From assembly GCA_023014335.1 (NCBI GenBank), contig JAECYW010000014.1, positions 496,001 through 560,000 of the forward strand: 64,000 nucleotides of DNA, in the 5' to 3' direction. The notes under the pieces are model-generated. The model saw only the letters and a program-made list of their open reading frames with translations. It did not search any database and was not told the origin of the DNA. The translations under genes were made by a program, and so were the position numbers. Positions 10,908 to 21,502 of this stretch are shown here, one piece after another. Within the stretch, counting starts at the first letter, position 1. The number at the start of each line of letters is the position of its first letter. Source of the DNA: Galerina marginata (taxonomy: Eukaryota; Basidiomycota; Agaricomycetes; Agaricales; Galerinaceae).

Positions 10908-11706
10908 TTATACCTTCTGGAACAAGAAGCGCTGGCTGATGTCTCCGTTCGCGCCGATTATTTTAACCCATGCCTGCAACAAAAATCAATAAATGTCTAT
11001 AATATGCCCTGGGATTGAGATAATAGGTACGCACATCTGGTTCCGCATTCCACACTTCATCAGCAGTAGGATTTTTAATCTGTAAGAAGTTCATTGTTGA
11101 AATCAGTAAAGTTCAATGGGGCCACGAGAACCGAGGCGCTGACCACATATGTTCCATTTCCAGCACATTGAATGGCGAAGGCCACTGCGCCACCGACAGA
11201 TGTAGTATACGGTTGCAGGCCCTGTCATGAAACCAGTTTTCGATGTAATCATACCGCCGGCAGCTGCCATTACTTACACTGAAACTAAGCGTCGACACAA
11301 CGGTACCCTCGCCGACGTTTGAGATATAATACGCTGACTGGGGTGCGTTTGTAAGGGACCACTGCAGTTTTCATCAGTCAGTAGATGTAGTCGCAAACAC
11401 AAAGCAAGGCGAATATTTTACTTACAACGCCAAGTTGACCGGTAGGTGCATCTTGGTGGGAGTCGATAGCAGGAGGAGCATGCGAATGGTGGTATGGACG
11501 AAGCTGCCAACCCGTCGCAGCTAATGAAATCGTGTACTTTCCAGGCGAGAGTACAACGCACTGAGGAAAAAGAAAATAATGGATAGTCAGTTGGTAATCA
11601 CGATGTTGGTCATAGGACAGGTGCGTACAGCAGCACGGGAGGCTAAAGGATTTGCAGCCACGCCAAGAGCAAGGAGAGCAGAAGCGACAAAAGCTTTGAG
11701 ATACAT
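10908..11706 (-). CDS. Small secreted protein, possible beta-trefoil fold
   Basis: Six exons (11706-11629, 11560-11426, 11361-11278, 11221-11144, 11079-11035, 10973-10908) sum to 486 nt and 161 aa; all introns are GT-AG, 56-68 nt. The start ATG opens a classic signal peptide (MYLKAFVASALLALGVAA). The mature part has PGKYTI near its start, then WSLTNAP..YYISNVG, FAIQCAGNGTYVIKNP, and ends W.KIIG.NGD.SQRFLFQ. This spacing of Y.I and Q.F/W motifs resembles the three-fold pattern of fungal beta-trefoil lectins and protease inhibitors; the fold is an inference. A TATA box lies about 80 bp upstream. The gene sits inside the block between the two Yta7-type fragments and appears intact. Confidence 0.75.
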
Positions 11707-11786
11707 AGGTATTAAGAAATTTAGAGAGCGAGGATGTTGGGTAAGAACTCGAATTAAGTTGATAATTCCATGAGGCTCTTCGCATA

Positions 11787-11796
11787 CTTATATAGT
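11787..11796 (-). promoter_or_regulatory. TATA box of the secreted-protein gene
   Basis: On the minus strand the sequence reads CTATATAAGT, about 80 bp before the ATG at 11,706. Confidence 0.6.
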
Positions 11797-11839
11797 GAAC
11801 TCGCCAGCCCAGGCACAGCCTTTCCCGAAGGACCAAGTC

Positions 11840-12765
11840 CGGTAAGCATCGACTTGTCTGGGTCGGGGGAGATGGTTATCCTCCTCGACTTGATCGCCGC
11901 TCTAGCACTCCTCAGGACGGAGAACGTTCTAGGACATGATACGTATCTCCCGAGGTCATGCGATTCAGTATCAGTCAGCTCGAGAATGTTCCTAGTCGCG
12001 CCAAGTGGAACGGCCCAGGAATTGCCAGTGCAAAGAAGGCATCCGTAGACCAGATAGCGTGCCAGTCCGCTCCACTTTCAAGTTTCACGGACGGCTCGGA
12101 TCCTCTGATGCTTATAACATGCCATTTTGTGATGTAAAGGCTTTGAAATGGTAAAGAGCTGGTTCTTGTCGTGCGTCGTCGAGAGTGCGCGTTGGCCATA
12201 AAGGCCTGGCTTCAACGTGCATTGGGCCACTGCATCGGGACATCCGCTCAGCACCCGTCCAGGCCCTCAGTCTAGGAAATATTGCGGAGAACCTAAAGAA
12301 TCGTCGCGATTTGTCTATGGAGGTATGGAGGCGCAGGAGTCAACATTGACAATGATTGGAAGAAAATAAAATCTCTTAGATAATCTTATCAACGCGCCAG
12401 CATCACGTTACTTCCGTTGGGTGCTCGCTCGGCGTTGACTCTTGAGCTTGTTCTTGGACTGCACCCCACACCATCTCGGAAAGGGCCTCACGCCAATGAG
12501 CCACAAGAGCCAACTGCTTCTGCCCTATCCATGAAGAGAACAATCCCAGCTACGGCGTGCAACACTTGTTATACACGTCTAGAAGAGAAGCCGTTCCCCA
12601 ATTGCGCTCGAGTGAGTGGGCGGTTTGGCTGTGACAGGACCATGAGAATGGATGGCACTGATTTATATTTCCTTTGAATAGTGCAAATTGGTGGTGTACT
12701 GTTCGAGAGAGGTATTTTCCTTGATTCGATATGCGACACACATTGGTAACTGATTATCTTTCAGT
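11840..12765. other. No recognised gene
   Basis: This lies upstream of the secreted-protein gene. Open frames near 11,975-12,199 (minus) and 12,417-12,677 (plus) are short and resemble no family. Confidence 0.4.
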
Positions 12766-13370
12766 GTCAGAAGAAGGATTAGACCAAGGCATGACGCTGT
12801 CCTTGGAGATAGCTTTGGCCGAGGACTGCTTTTCTGCGTTTCTTGCAGCACCGAATTGCTGCTAGATGTGGTTTGTCGATGCGAAGCTCCGCATCTTACC
12901 ATGCAAAGAGGAAGACTGACGCGCTCACATCGCCAGACGTGCCACTCACCCTATTCTTCGATAAAACTATGCCTGGGGTGTTGACGCTTCTACATTTTGT
13001 GGTTTGCCCGGAGGAGCGTCATTTGGAGGAAGACAAGCGCGCGAAGTGGAGCATGCTTCGGGAGGATGCTGATGGGCATGGATATGAGGACTTCTATGCC
13101 TTCTTCATGACGTTTTTCTTTAAAGATATCCCGATATTTTCAATGCCCCTCACCGTGCATCCAGGACAAGTTGACCTAGCTTCCCGGAAACATTCGCCTG
13201 AGGTTACTGAGTCCATCCAACGGTGCGTCGAGTTTTTGTTTCGAAATGCGCATTTGGGAGAGCTGACTCGTTTGGTCTTAGGCGCATCGATTTCGAACTG
13301 GTATCTGGGGATAAAGCCGACGCAAAAAGGTAGAGACATCATCTGGGAACCAACCACAAAAGAGGGTTGA
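12766..13370 (+). pseudogene. Unidentified protein-coding fragment
   Basis: A plus-strand frame of 175 codons ending at 13,368-13,370 has protein-like composition, with a GHGYEDFYAFFMTFFFKD stretch and then SIQRCVEFLFRNA. Its first ATG is at 12,879. A different frame just upstream (12,766-12,855, with EEGLDQGMTLSLEIALAED) also looks coding. The two can be joined only by a frameshift or an unseen intron. I do not recognise the family. It is probably a gene remnant next to the NLR. Confidence 0.35.
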
Positions 13371-13739
13371 TAAAACTGGCGATCGAAGATTTCAAAAGCC
13401 CTAAGCTAAGCATTACTCATGTTGTAATATCGGATTTCAGCATTGGCTTTGCGGTTTAACTTTTGTCTGTGTTGCGACGAGTTATCGACAAGTGAGTTTA
13501 CCTGCCGTGAGAGGCACCTCGACAGATCATCAACTCATGATGTCCCCTGCCTGAAACGCGACAGTTGTCCTATAACACTTACGCGGCCTATCGATAATTA
13601 TAGCGCATTTGACACCCTGTACATGTGCGCCTTGACATGCGGCTGTACATGAGAATCATGCATTGCATGCCGGACTCGAGTCCACCCCTCTCATCTTCCT
13701 CCCTTGTGGTCAACTATCATAGTCCTCTTCTCTCTCGAT

Positions 13740-16700
13740 ATGGCGACCGATAAACCATTGCTACTTCGCGCGATTCTAGGAGGTAAGAACATGACAGCGA
13801 TGCTAATGTTGCCTACCACTGACCATTATCAAGGTATCGAGGCTGAATGCGACGGGAAATGGAAAGCACAATCACAGTACTTTGTACGAATTTCTGTGGC
13901 TGACAAGGAGGTTGCGAAATCTACAAACTCCAAACCTCACTCGTCAGCGCTCAAATGGGAATGGAATGCAAACAATCAAATGTAGGTCTTGGTCTTATGA
14001 TTGACCTCTCAGTCGATAATCCTGTTCACTCTCGGAATCAGCTGGTTCGAGCCGTCGTCAATGCTGAAGACGGAGCTCTACCGTGTATCTCGCACCCGCA
14101 TAGATCGGTTGAATGATCTTGTGGGACAACACGAGGGGAAAGTCGTAGAAATGCTCGACCATAGTGAGTACAATGTCCACTATATGCGCACATTCAGGTT
14201 GAGACACTTTAATTAGACGCCAGTTTTGATCTGATGGATAAGAAAGGTGACCCCGTTCGTGCTAGGATCAAGATAGCTCTGTCACCCACGTCCGAATCCG
14301 ACGACGATATCAAAGTACTCATGGAAAGGGTGGACACCGATGTTTCTCGCCTTCCAAGTCATGGTACTATGTGGAGCACTGTTTCGACGGTCGGGAAAAC
14401 ATTGCAGTTGACCAAGAATATTATGGATAGTCTCTCACAGGTACGCCATTATTGTCTCCGTCTGATTCTCCCTCATGCAAATTGGTGATCCCCATGACCA
14501 GGCACACCCGATACTCAAAGCATCGTGGACAATCCTGTCCAGTCTTTACCAGGTGATTTGTCCTACCAAATTTCAAACAAATGGATATAAATATCAGATA
14601 TTTCTTGGACAGGCTGTACAGGAGACCGATCTTCAGGACGAATCCGTACGAGAACTAGCTCGTACCTTACGCGAAATGCTGGCAACTGCAAATAAGTTTC
14701 GTAATCTGGAAGAGATCCCGGACATGCCCAATGTCATCAAAGAGATCGGTCATCAATCAATACAGGTTGCGTCGCTCATTCACGAATATGCGAAATTGTC
14801 TTTCGCAAGTGATTAAATTGTCCTCTGTCTTAGTCGTGTCAAAATTATTGACCATTTGCTTGTAGGGCGCACTGGAGAAATTCAAATATTGGGTCTAAAA
14901 TCACGTATTGAGAACTGCCAAAAGAGCTGTGCCGCTCTGAAGGTCAAGCTTTCTGATAGAATCAATGTTGACACAAACATTCGAGTAAAGAAGATCGAGA
15001 ATCACCAGCTAGGTACATTCGACTTCCTTTTCTTTTTGAAATTTGATAATAATTTATTCGATTCACGTAGCGGACAAAATTGACAAGTGGTTGTCTGCAC
15101 CCGACACCTCCAGGTTTCGCAATGAAGCGCACGAAAAACGTGAAGTCAACACCTGCTCCTGGTTTCTCAATGGCGAGCGATTCATTAGCTGGCGTGAAAA
15201 CCCTGGGTTTCTTTGGATTAAGGGAAAGCGTAAGTTTCTCAGTTCATCCATTTAAATCTGCATGTTCAACGATTCTATAGCGGGATGTGGTAAAAGTGTT
15301 CTGTGGTGAGTCCTCTCTCTTCATGAGCGGGGCGAAAGTACAAATGAAATCCCGTCTTCTCAGTTCTTCAATTATTGAAAAACTGCCCAAGCCGGATTCA
15401 TCAATTGGAGTTGCATACTTCTTCTTTGACGGAAGGGATGGACAGACGGATCAACAGCGCCACAACAAGCTCATCCGATCCCTGATTTCACAGTTCTCTG
15501 ACACGCGGCACGGCGGTATACCCATGGAATTGGCAGAACTATACAGAAACTGTGGAGTTCAGCAGCCATTGGACTACGAGCTTCAGGGCACTCTGCGAGA
15601 TATTCTCAATGGATTCTCAAATGCATATATTGTCATTGATGCCCTTGACGAGTGTACTGACCGCGAAAAGGTGCTGATTTGGGTCAATAAACTTTTTGTG
15701 GATACAGATTGGAAAGTGGAAAACCTTCACATCTTGGTCACCAGTCGTCCCTTGCGGGACATTGCAGTACTTTTTGAGGAGCTTGACCCACATTCAGTTG
15801 ATGTTGGTGAGGCAACCGAAAACCAGGACATAATGAATTATCTAAAACTTCAAATGAAATCAAAATCTACATTCAAGAAGTATGACAAAAATACTCAACA
15901 AAAAATAGAATCAGAATTGGCCGAGCGCGCAGAGGGATCGTATGTTTATCCTTACTATCTAGATTCTATTCAAGTGGTTAATACTATTCCAAGCTTTCGC
16001 TGGGTTGCATTGCAGTTTGCTGAGTTGGGGAAATGTGCAAGCACGACTGAAATAACCAATCAACTTGCAGAACTCCCAAAGGGTCTGGATGAAAGCTATA
16101 ACCAAATCTTGAGGACAATTGATGAGAAACACCGTGCCCACACCAGGACATTTCTGCAGTGGTTGGCGTTTTCCAAGCGTCCAATGACAATTTCCGAAAT
16201 TGCTGAAACAATCACAGTGGACTTCACCTCAGACTGTCCGGTTTTTATCTCAGGAAACAGGTATCCTGATCCATGGGATGTCCTTACGCGGTGCTCGAGT
16301 CTTGTGAGTGAATCAAAGGGTAAGTACTTTTGGCTTAATTGATTTCAGCTTTTGCTGACAGCAAAGACAGGTACTGTTAGGCTCTCTCACCTCTCTGTCA
16401 AGGAATATCTCCTTTCTACACATGTTGAAGAAATTTTCAGAATCAGCGAGAAACCAGCTCATTCGAGGATCTCAGAGATCTCAATTGCTTACCTTCTACA
16501 GTTCAACTCCTTTAAGCCCTTAACACAGGCTATGCTTGACAACTCACCACTTGCAGGGTATGCAGCTAAACATTGGATTGACCATGCAAAATCCGGGGGG
16601 ATGGAGTCTGACCTTGTAAAGTTGATCTTGCAATTTTTCACATCTGAGACTGCTCCTCTCACAAATTGGGTCCGGATGTGGAATATTGAAATTGATCAGT

Positions 16701-18676
16701 GGTGGAGACGTTGTCCAGACCTTTCAATGGACAGGGACAAAGTTGGTTCCCCACTATATTATGCCTCACTAGCTGGAATGCAACAAGTGTTGTATGCCCT
16801 ACTACAGAGAGGGGAAACTGCAAACTCAAAGGGAAAAAAACATGGGAATGCCCTCCAGGCAGCTTCATATGGAGGTCACAAAGGGATTGTGAGTCTGCTA
16901 CTTGAGAAGGGGGCAAATGTGAATGCACAAGGAGGAATCAATGGAAATGCACTCCAGGCAGCATTGCTTCAAGGTCATGAAGGGATCATGAAACTGCTGC
17001 TTGAGAAGGGGGCAAATGTGAATGCACAACTTGAAAGAGGATATGGAAATGCACTCCAGGCAGCATCTCATAAAGGTCATGAAAGGATTGTGAATCTGCT
17101 GCTTGAGAATGGGGCAAATGTGAATGCACAAGGGGGACATTATAGCAATGCACTCCATGCAGCATTGAATGTAGGACACAAAAGGATCATGAAACTGCTG
17201 CTTGAGAAGGGGGCAAATGTGAATTCACAAGGAAAATATGGAAATGCACTTGAGGCAGCATCATGGGGAGGTAACAAAGGGATTGTGAAACTGCTGCTTG
17301 AGAAGGGGGCAAATGTGAACACAGAAGGAGGACATTATGGAAATGCACTGCAGGCAGCATCATTGGGAGGTAACAAAGAGATTGTGACACTGCTGCTTGA
17401 GAAAGGGGCAAATGTAAACACAGAAGGAGGAAGTTATGGAAATGCACTGCAGGCAGCATCATTAGGAGATAACAAGGAGATTGTGAAAATGCTGCTTGAG
17501 AAAGGGGCAAATGTGAATGCACAAGGAGGAGGCTATGGAAATGCACTCCAGGCAGCATTGGCTCAAGGTCATGAAGGGATTGTGAGTCTGCTGCTTGAAA
17601 AAGGGGCAAACATGAATGCACAAGGAGGAGATGACGGAAATGCAGTCCATGCAGCATCATTGGGAGGTAACAAAAGTATTGTAAAACTGCTGCTTGAGAA
17701 GGGGGCAAACATGAACACACCAAAAGAAGACAAAAGAAGTGCACTCCAGGCAGCATCATTGGGAGGTAACAAAGGGATGGTAAAACTGCTGCTTGAGAAT
17801 GGGGCAAATGTGAATGCACAAGGAGGAGACTATGGAAATGCACTCCAGGCAGCGTCTTTTCAAGGTCATGAAAAGATTGTGAGTCTGTTGCTTGAGAAGG
17901 GGGCAAATGTGAATGCTCAAGGAGGAATCTATGAGAATGCACTCTCAGCAGCATCATCTGAAGGCTACCAATGGATTGTGAGTCTGCTGCTCGAGAAGGG
18001 GGCAAATGTGAATGCACAAGGAGGAATGGATGGAAATGCACTCTATGCAGCATCATCTCAAGGTCATGAAGGGATTGTGAGTCTGCTGCTTAACAAGGGG
18101 GCAAATGTGAATGCACAATTTGAAGGAGGATATCACGGGAACACACTCCAGGCAGCATCATATAAAGGTCACACCAGGATTGTGAGTCTACTTCTTGAGA
18201 AAGGGGCAAACATGAATGCACAGGGAGGCATCTACGGAAATGCACTCCAGGCAGCGTCGTTTGAAGGTCATACAAAGACTGTGAATCTGCTGCTTGAGAA
18301 GGGGGCAAATGTGAATGCACAGGGAGGAACATATGGGAATGCACTCCAGGCAGCGTCATTTGGAGGTCACAAAGAACTTGTCAATCTGCTGCTTGAGAAA
18401 GGGGCAAACGCGAACAGACAAGGAGGAGTCTTTGGAAATGCACTCCAGGCAGCGTCGTTTAGAGGTTACGAAGAGATTGTGAATCTACTGCTTGAGAAGG
18501 GGGCAAGCATTAGTGCACGAGGAGACTATGGTGACGCACTTGAGGCAGCGTCGATGGGAGGTCATGTAGGGATTGTGACTCTACTGCTCGAGAAGGGGGC
18601 ACAGGTGAATGCATTGGAAATATCACAGGTGTCAAATCCTACTGTTCGGAAGCTGCTTACGAAGGCAAAACAGTGA
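13740..18676 (+). CDS. NACHT-ankyrin NOD-like receptor (complete)
   Basis: Twelve exons (13740-13782, 13834-13981, 14042-14163, 14217-14440, 14502-14552, 14613-14808, 14866-15012, 15071-15229, 15281-15305, 15364-15939, 15994-16319, 16371-18676) give 4,323 nt and 1,440 aa. Residues 1-105 form a C2-like domain common at the N-terminus of agaricomycete NLRs (YFVRISVAD, WEWN, ELYRVS...DRLNDLVG). A helical linker follows, with AHPILKASWTILSSLYQ. The NACHT domain starts near residue 360: Walker A GKPGCGKSVL spans exons 8-10 and the 25-nt exon 9; Walker B IVIDALDEC is near 462. The EGSFRWVALQ helical region is near 560. Nineteen ankyrin repeats run from about 795 to 1,430. It is expected to be a cytoplasmic ATP-switch receptor sensing non-self through the ankyrins; the ligand is unknown. 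The intron at 15940-15993 (54 nt) has no stop and can be read through in frame. Confidence 0.93.
16844..18606 (+). repeat. Ankyrin-coding tandem array, 96-105 bp units
   Basis: Eighteen regular units follow one degenerate unit. The consensus is GNALQAASxxGHxxIVxLLLEKGANVNAQGG. Variation clusters after QAAS (two residues), around GH (two to three residues), after IV (one residue) and in the last one or two residues. Units with LGGNK alternate with QGHEG and GGHKG types, which suggests block duplications. Confidence 0.95.
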
Positions 18677-18990
18677 GTCAACTGGGAGTCAAGGTTCAAC
18701 CCGGCTGCTCCATGCAATTACTTATTGGTTCATGATACTCATCCCATTCCCTTTTCTTAGGTCTCAGGAATCCTCGTCTGCCGTTATAGCAGCTAACGGT
18801 ACTGAAGGCGGAAATTAGTTTGGAACGTCACGGAACTTCAGCCAATTTGTTACTCACTGAGCATTCCTTTTTCACCGTCTTTCTAGTCTCTTATTTATGT
18901 TGGTTACCGTAGTACTGATTAGTACAGGACTCTGACCCGTAGCTTCGGAATATGAATGACTGTAGCACTCTAAATGTCAGTTATGTACAA
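18677..18990 (+). repeat. 3' flank shared with the first NLR (copy 2)
   Basis: This is the counterpart of 2,041-2,365. It has CTCATCCCATTCCC, GGAATCCTCGTCTGCCGTTAT and TTTTTCACCGTCTTTCTAGTC in the same order, so both NLRs come from one duplicated segment. Confidence 0.85.
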
Positions 18991-19029
18991 GTCCAATGAT
19001 ATGCTATACATGTACGTGCCAGCAAACCG

Positions 19030-19235
19030 TCGTTTGTGACGACGACTAGAAATAGTCGAGGCCACTTTTCGTCTAGGCAGGGGTCGGTCTTGTCGAGGTG
19101 ACGGCGGAAAGGCGGCAAGATGAGTTAAACTAGGGTTTTGCCTCCCAGTTCGTTCCAAGGATAGCAGGTGTTGGTGTAAAGAAGCGTAGACGACGGCGAG
19201 AAATAGTCGAGACCGCTGTTCGTGCAGCAGATCAG
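19030..19235 (+). repeat. Two degenerate direct repeats about 155 bp apart
   Basis: GACGACGACTAGAAATAGTCGAG (19,036 region) recurs as GACGACGGCGAGAAATAGTCGAG (19,189 region). Each is followed by related GTTCGT/TTCGTC sequence. No gene is seen in the 300 bp around it. Confidence 0.5.
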
Positions 19236-19302
19236 CCTTGGTCGTCGAAACAGAGACGGAAACGGCGAGAAGGCGGGGGTCGTGGGCTAAGCTTTGGTGG
19301 GG

Positions 19303-19760
19303 TTTTCTCTCTCATTGCATAGGGACCTTCTAGAGTACCACCTTGACGCACAGCACGAAACGAGAAGGGCAGACGAGGTCAGAAGGCGACTAGGCTGCCC
19401 AACGAGGTTTCAACACGAAATTCAGCGTGTCCAGTTGATTTCGTGCCATCTAAGGGCAGAGTGGGTATTCGCGACATCGTTGTATGCTCGAAGTAGAAGA
19501 CTATAGTAAAGAAGTGTAAGTAGAAGTAAAATAGAATGGAAAATGACCTACTCGTTGAGGCTGCACTGTTCGTCAAAGGAACGGCGACATCGTTGTAAGT
19601 ATGCTTACAGTAGAGAGGTGTTAGTAGAAGTAAAATGTTATAAAAATGACCGACTCGTAGATGTTGAACTGTCCGTCGAGAAGTCTAAGGGGCGATAAGA
19701 GGTCGTTGAGGAGATGTCGAGGACAAGTGAAACCTTGCCCCATTGGAACGGAATTTGGAG
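19303..19760 (+). repeat. Direct repeat z, right copy, with an internal 105-bp tandem duplication
   Basis: It aligns with 10,145-10,455. Inside it the segment GCGACATCGTTGTA...AGAAGTAAAAT...ATGACC.ACTCGT occurs twice, near 19,476 and 19,582, giving a diverged tandem duplication absent from the left copy. Confidence 0.7.
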
Positions 19761-19924
19761 GAGCAAGGGGGGTACACTGCAGCATTCGTCAATCTGTCCG
19801 TGAGTACTTCTATTTCCATCCTTGTCAGCTTTCGCCGATTTCAACCACCGCCCCTCTTCCCTCCAGCCACATCAACTGGGAACCTATCGCGTAGTGGTGA
19901 AAGTACCGTTCCATTCCTGTTGTC

Positions 19925-21325
19925 GTGAGGAGGCTGAATTTGAGGATGAGGTTGGAGAGGAGCCTGAGGGTGCGCTGGAGGAGGAGATTTGTCTCAAGGT
20001 ATGCCTGCAGCCTTTCTACTTCTTTCTATTAGACTTTTACATAAGTATTCAAATATTCACTGATCACTTATTCTATAGCTAGCCATGCAAACCCTTCGGA
20101 TGTGTTCACCCACGGGTTATCGTTCATGAGCCTATTGCTTTGGGCCAAGGACATAAAGGCGCCGCTGCTCTGGATTATCTGGAGATTATCATGTTCCAAA
20201 GTCTCGAACTCGGACCGTTCATGAGCGCGGTTAGCCATATGATATTACATATCAAATTTCGTCTAACGCTTTTTTTCATCAGGTCGTCGAAGCGGCTATC
20301 ATAAACTGTTCCTCGAGGCGAAACATAATCTTCGTTATCCGTGTTCCCTATCCAGTAGGATTGGTGCGCCGCTGTCTCAGAGATGTCGCGGTCGACAGTA
20401 CGGGCAATGCTCGATACTCTTGCACCGACAGACCCCATCCTTCTGCTCGCCGTTATTGATGGTCGCATCGCGGGCCTTCCTCGGGACGTTAAACATTGGT
20501 TCGGTCCCACGAAAGACAACCATGTAGAACTTACGACTCCAGGTGACTCCCATCGCGAGGCGTTCTTCAAGGGCTTGATAAAAGACATCCAAAGGCTTCC
20601 AAATCAGTTTGCCGATGGAATGGCCCGAAGGAAGAGGATGTTGGAGGAGTTGCCCATCGCACCTCCTTTGGAGCCGAGAAAACCTACTTCCTGCTGACCT
20701 GGCTCTTCAGGAAGAGAGCAATCTAAGAGGGCTACGGTATGTTGACCTTAATGCACGATGTAATTAGATCGCTAACCAAAGTTTCAGTAATAGAAAGAGT
20801 ATAACTTCGATCCAACGGAAGATGGCGTAAACAGGCTGGATACTGTGACCACTACCGTGATCGAAGTTCACTAGGGCATGAACGGCGTTATCGATATCTT
20901 CTGCGAACAACCTACACAACTAATGGCTGGTGACCAAGGTGTGCCGATGAATGGCGTGGTTATGCAACAACAGCAGATCATGCAGCAAGTTCCGCCTTTG
21001 TACAACATGGACGTAGAAACGATGCAAATGGACCTGTTCATGGGTCGCTATCCTACCCCGCAAGATTTTAATGACGTTGGCAAGATGCTGCATAATGCAG
21101 ACGTAAAGGCCCAAGAAGATCTCGACAGGCTGCATAAAGCCCGAGCTATGTTTAAAGCCGCTCAAGTCAGCGTTCAGGAGTGCCGTCGGCGGGGGTGTCA
21201 TAAATACGGAATGTCAGAGCATGCCTGTAGGGCGATTGGCCCGTTTAAATTCGGAGTTGGACGAATCGACGAGCCGAACGGCACCCCAAACTGTTCGCAG
21301 CTTACGACCGTAACCAGGTGCAGCT
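19925..21325 (+). pseudogene. Decayed 3' half of the Yta7/ATAD2-type AAA+ gene
   Basis: It begins with a second copy of the acidic linker and AAA2 start (19,930-20,220), which also occurs at 9,895-10,150. It continues past the point where the left fragment ends: a VVEAAIVQLFLEAKRH-like segment at 20,283; then 105 open codons at 20,383-20,697 (VRAMLDTLAPTDPILLLAV, GLPRDVKHWFGPTKDN, FFKGLIKDIQRLPNQFADG, ELPIAPPLEP) matching the lid and post-AAA2 region. A bromodomain-region piece lies at 20,990-21,180 (LFMGRYPTPQDFNDVGKMLHNADVKAQEDLDRLHKARAMF). Frame changes and stops separate the pieces, so no functional protein is expected. Confidence 0.85.
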
Positions 21326-21441
21326 AGCTTCGGTTTCCTCTCAAGTCCGTCCAGGTGGGTGGAAGCAAGTGAAAGGACAATCCGGATGAAGTGGCGGACA
21401 TACGTCAGTCGGACGGTGGAATGAGACTGTCTCCAAAATAG

Positions 21442-21449
21442 CTTATAAG
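21442..21449 (+). promoter_or_regulatory. TATA-like box of the NmrA-like gene
   Basis: CTTATAAG lies about 55 bp before the ATG at 21,503, with a pyrimidine-rich stretch between them. Confidence 0.5.
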
Positions 21450-21502
21450 TGGTTCAAAAAAAGATTCAGAACGTCGCAATTCCTTCCTTCCCTCATACAA
21501 TT

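Noticed and set aside
15287..16342. Single 351-codon gene starting at 15,287
   Set aside because: It begins within the exon 9 region and reads through two introns; the 12-exon NLR model explains all of it.
10145..19760. Complete LTR retrotransposon
   Set aside because: Direct repeats are present, but no reverse transcriptase, integrase or gag-like sequence, primer-binding site or short target duplication was seen between them.
20175..20592. Minus-strand open frames of 137 and 71 codons
   Set aside because: They lie opposite the Yta7-type pseudogene fragment, whose plus-strand reading has clear family sequence.
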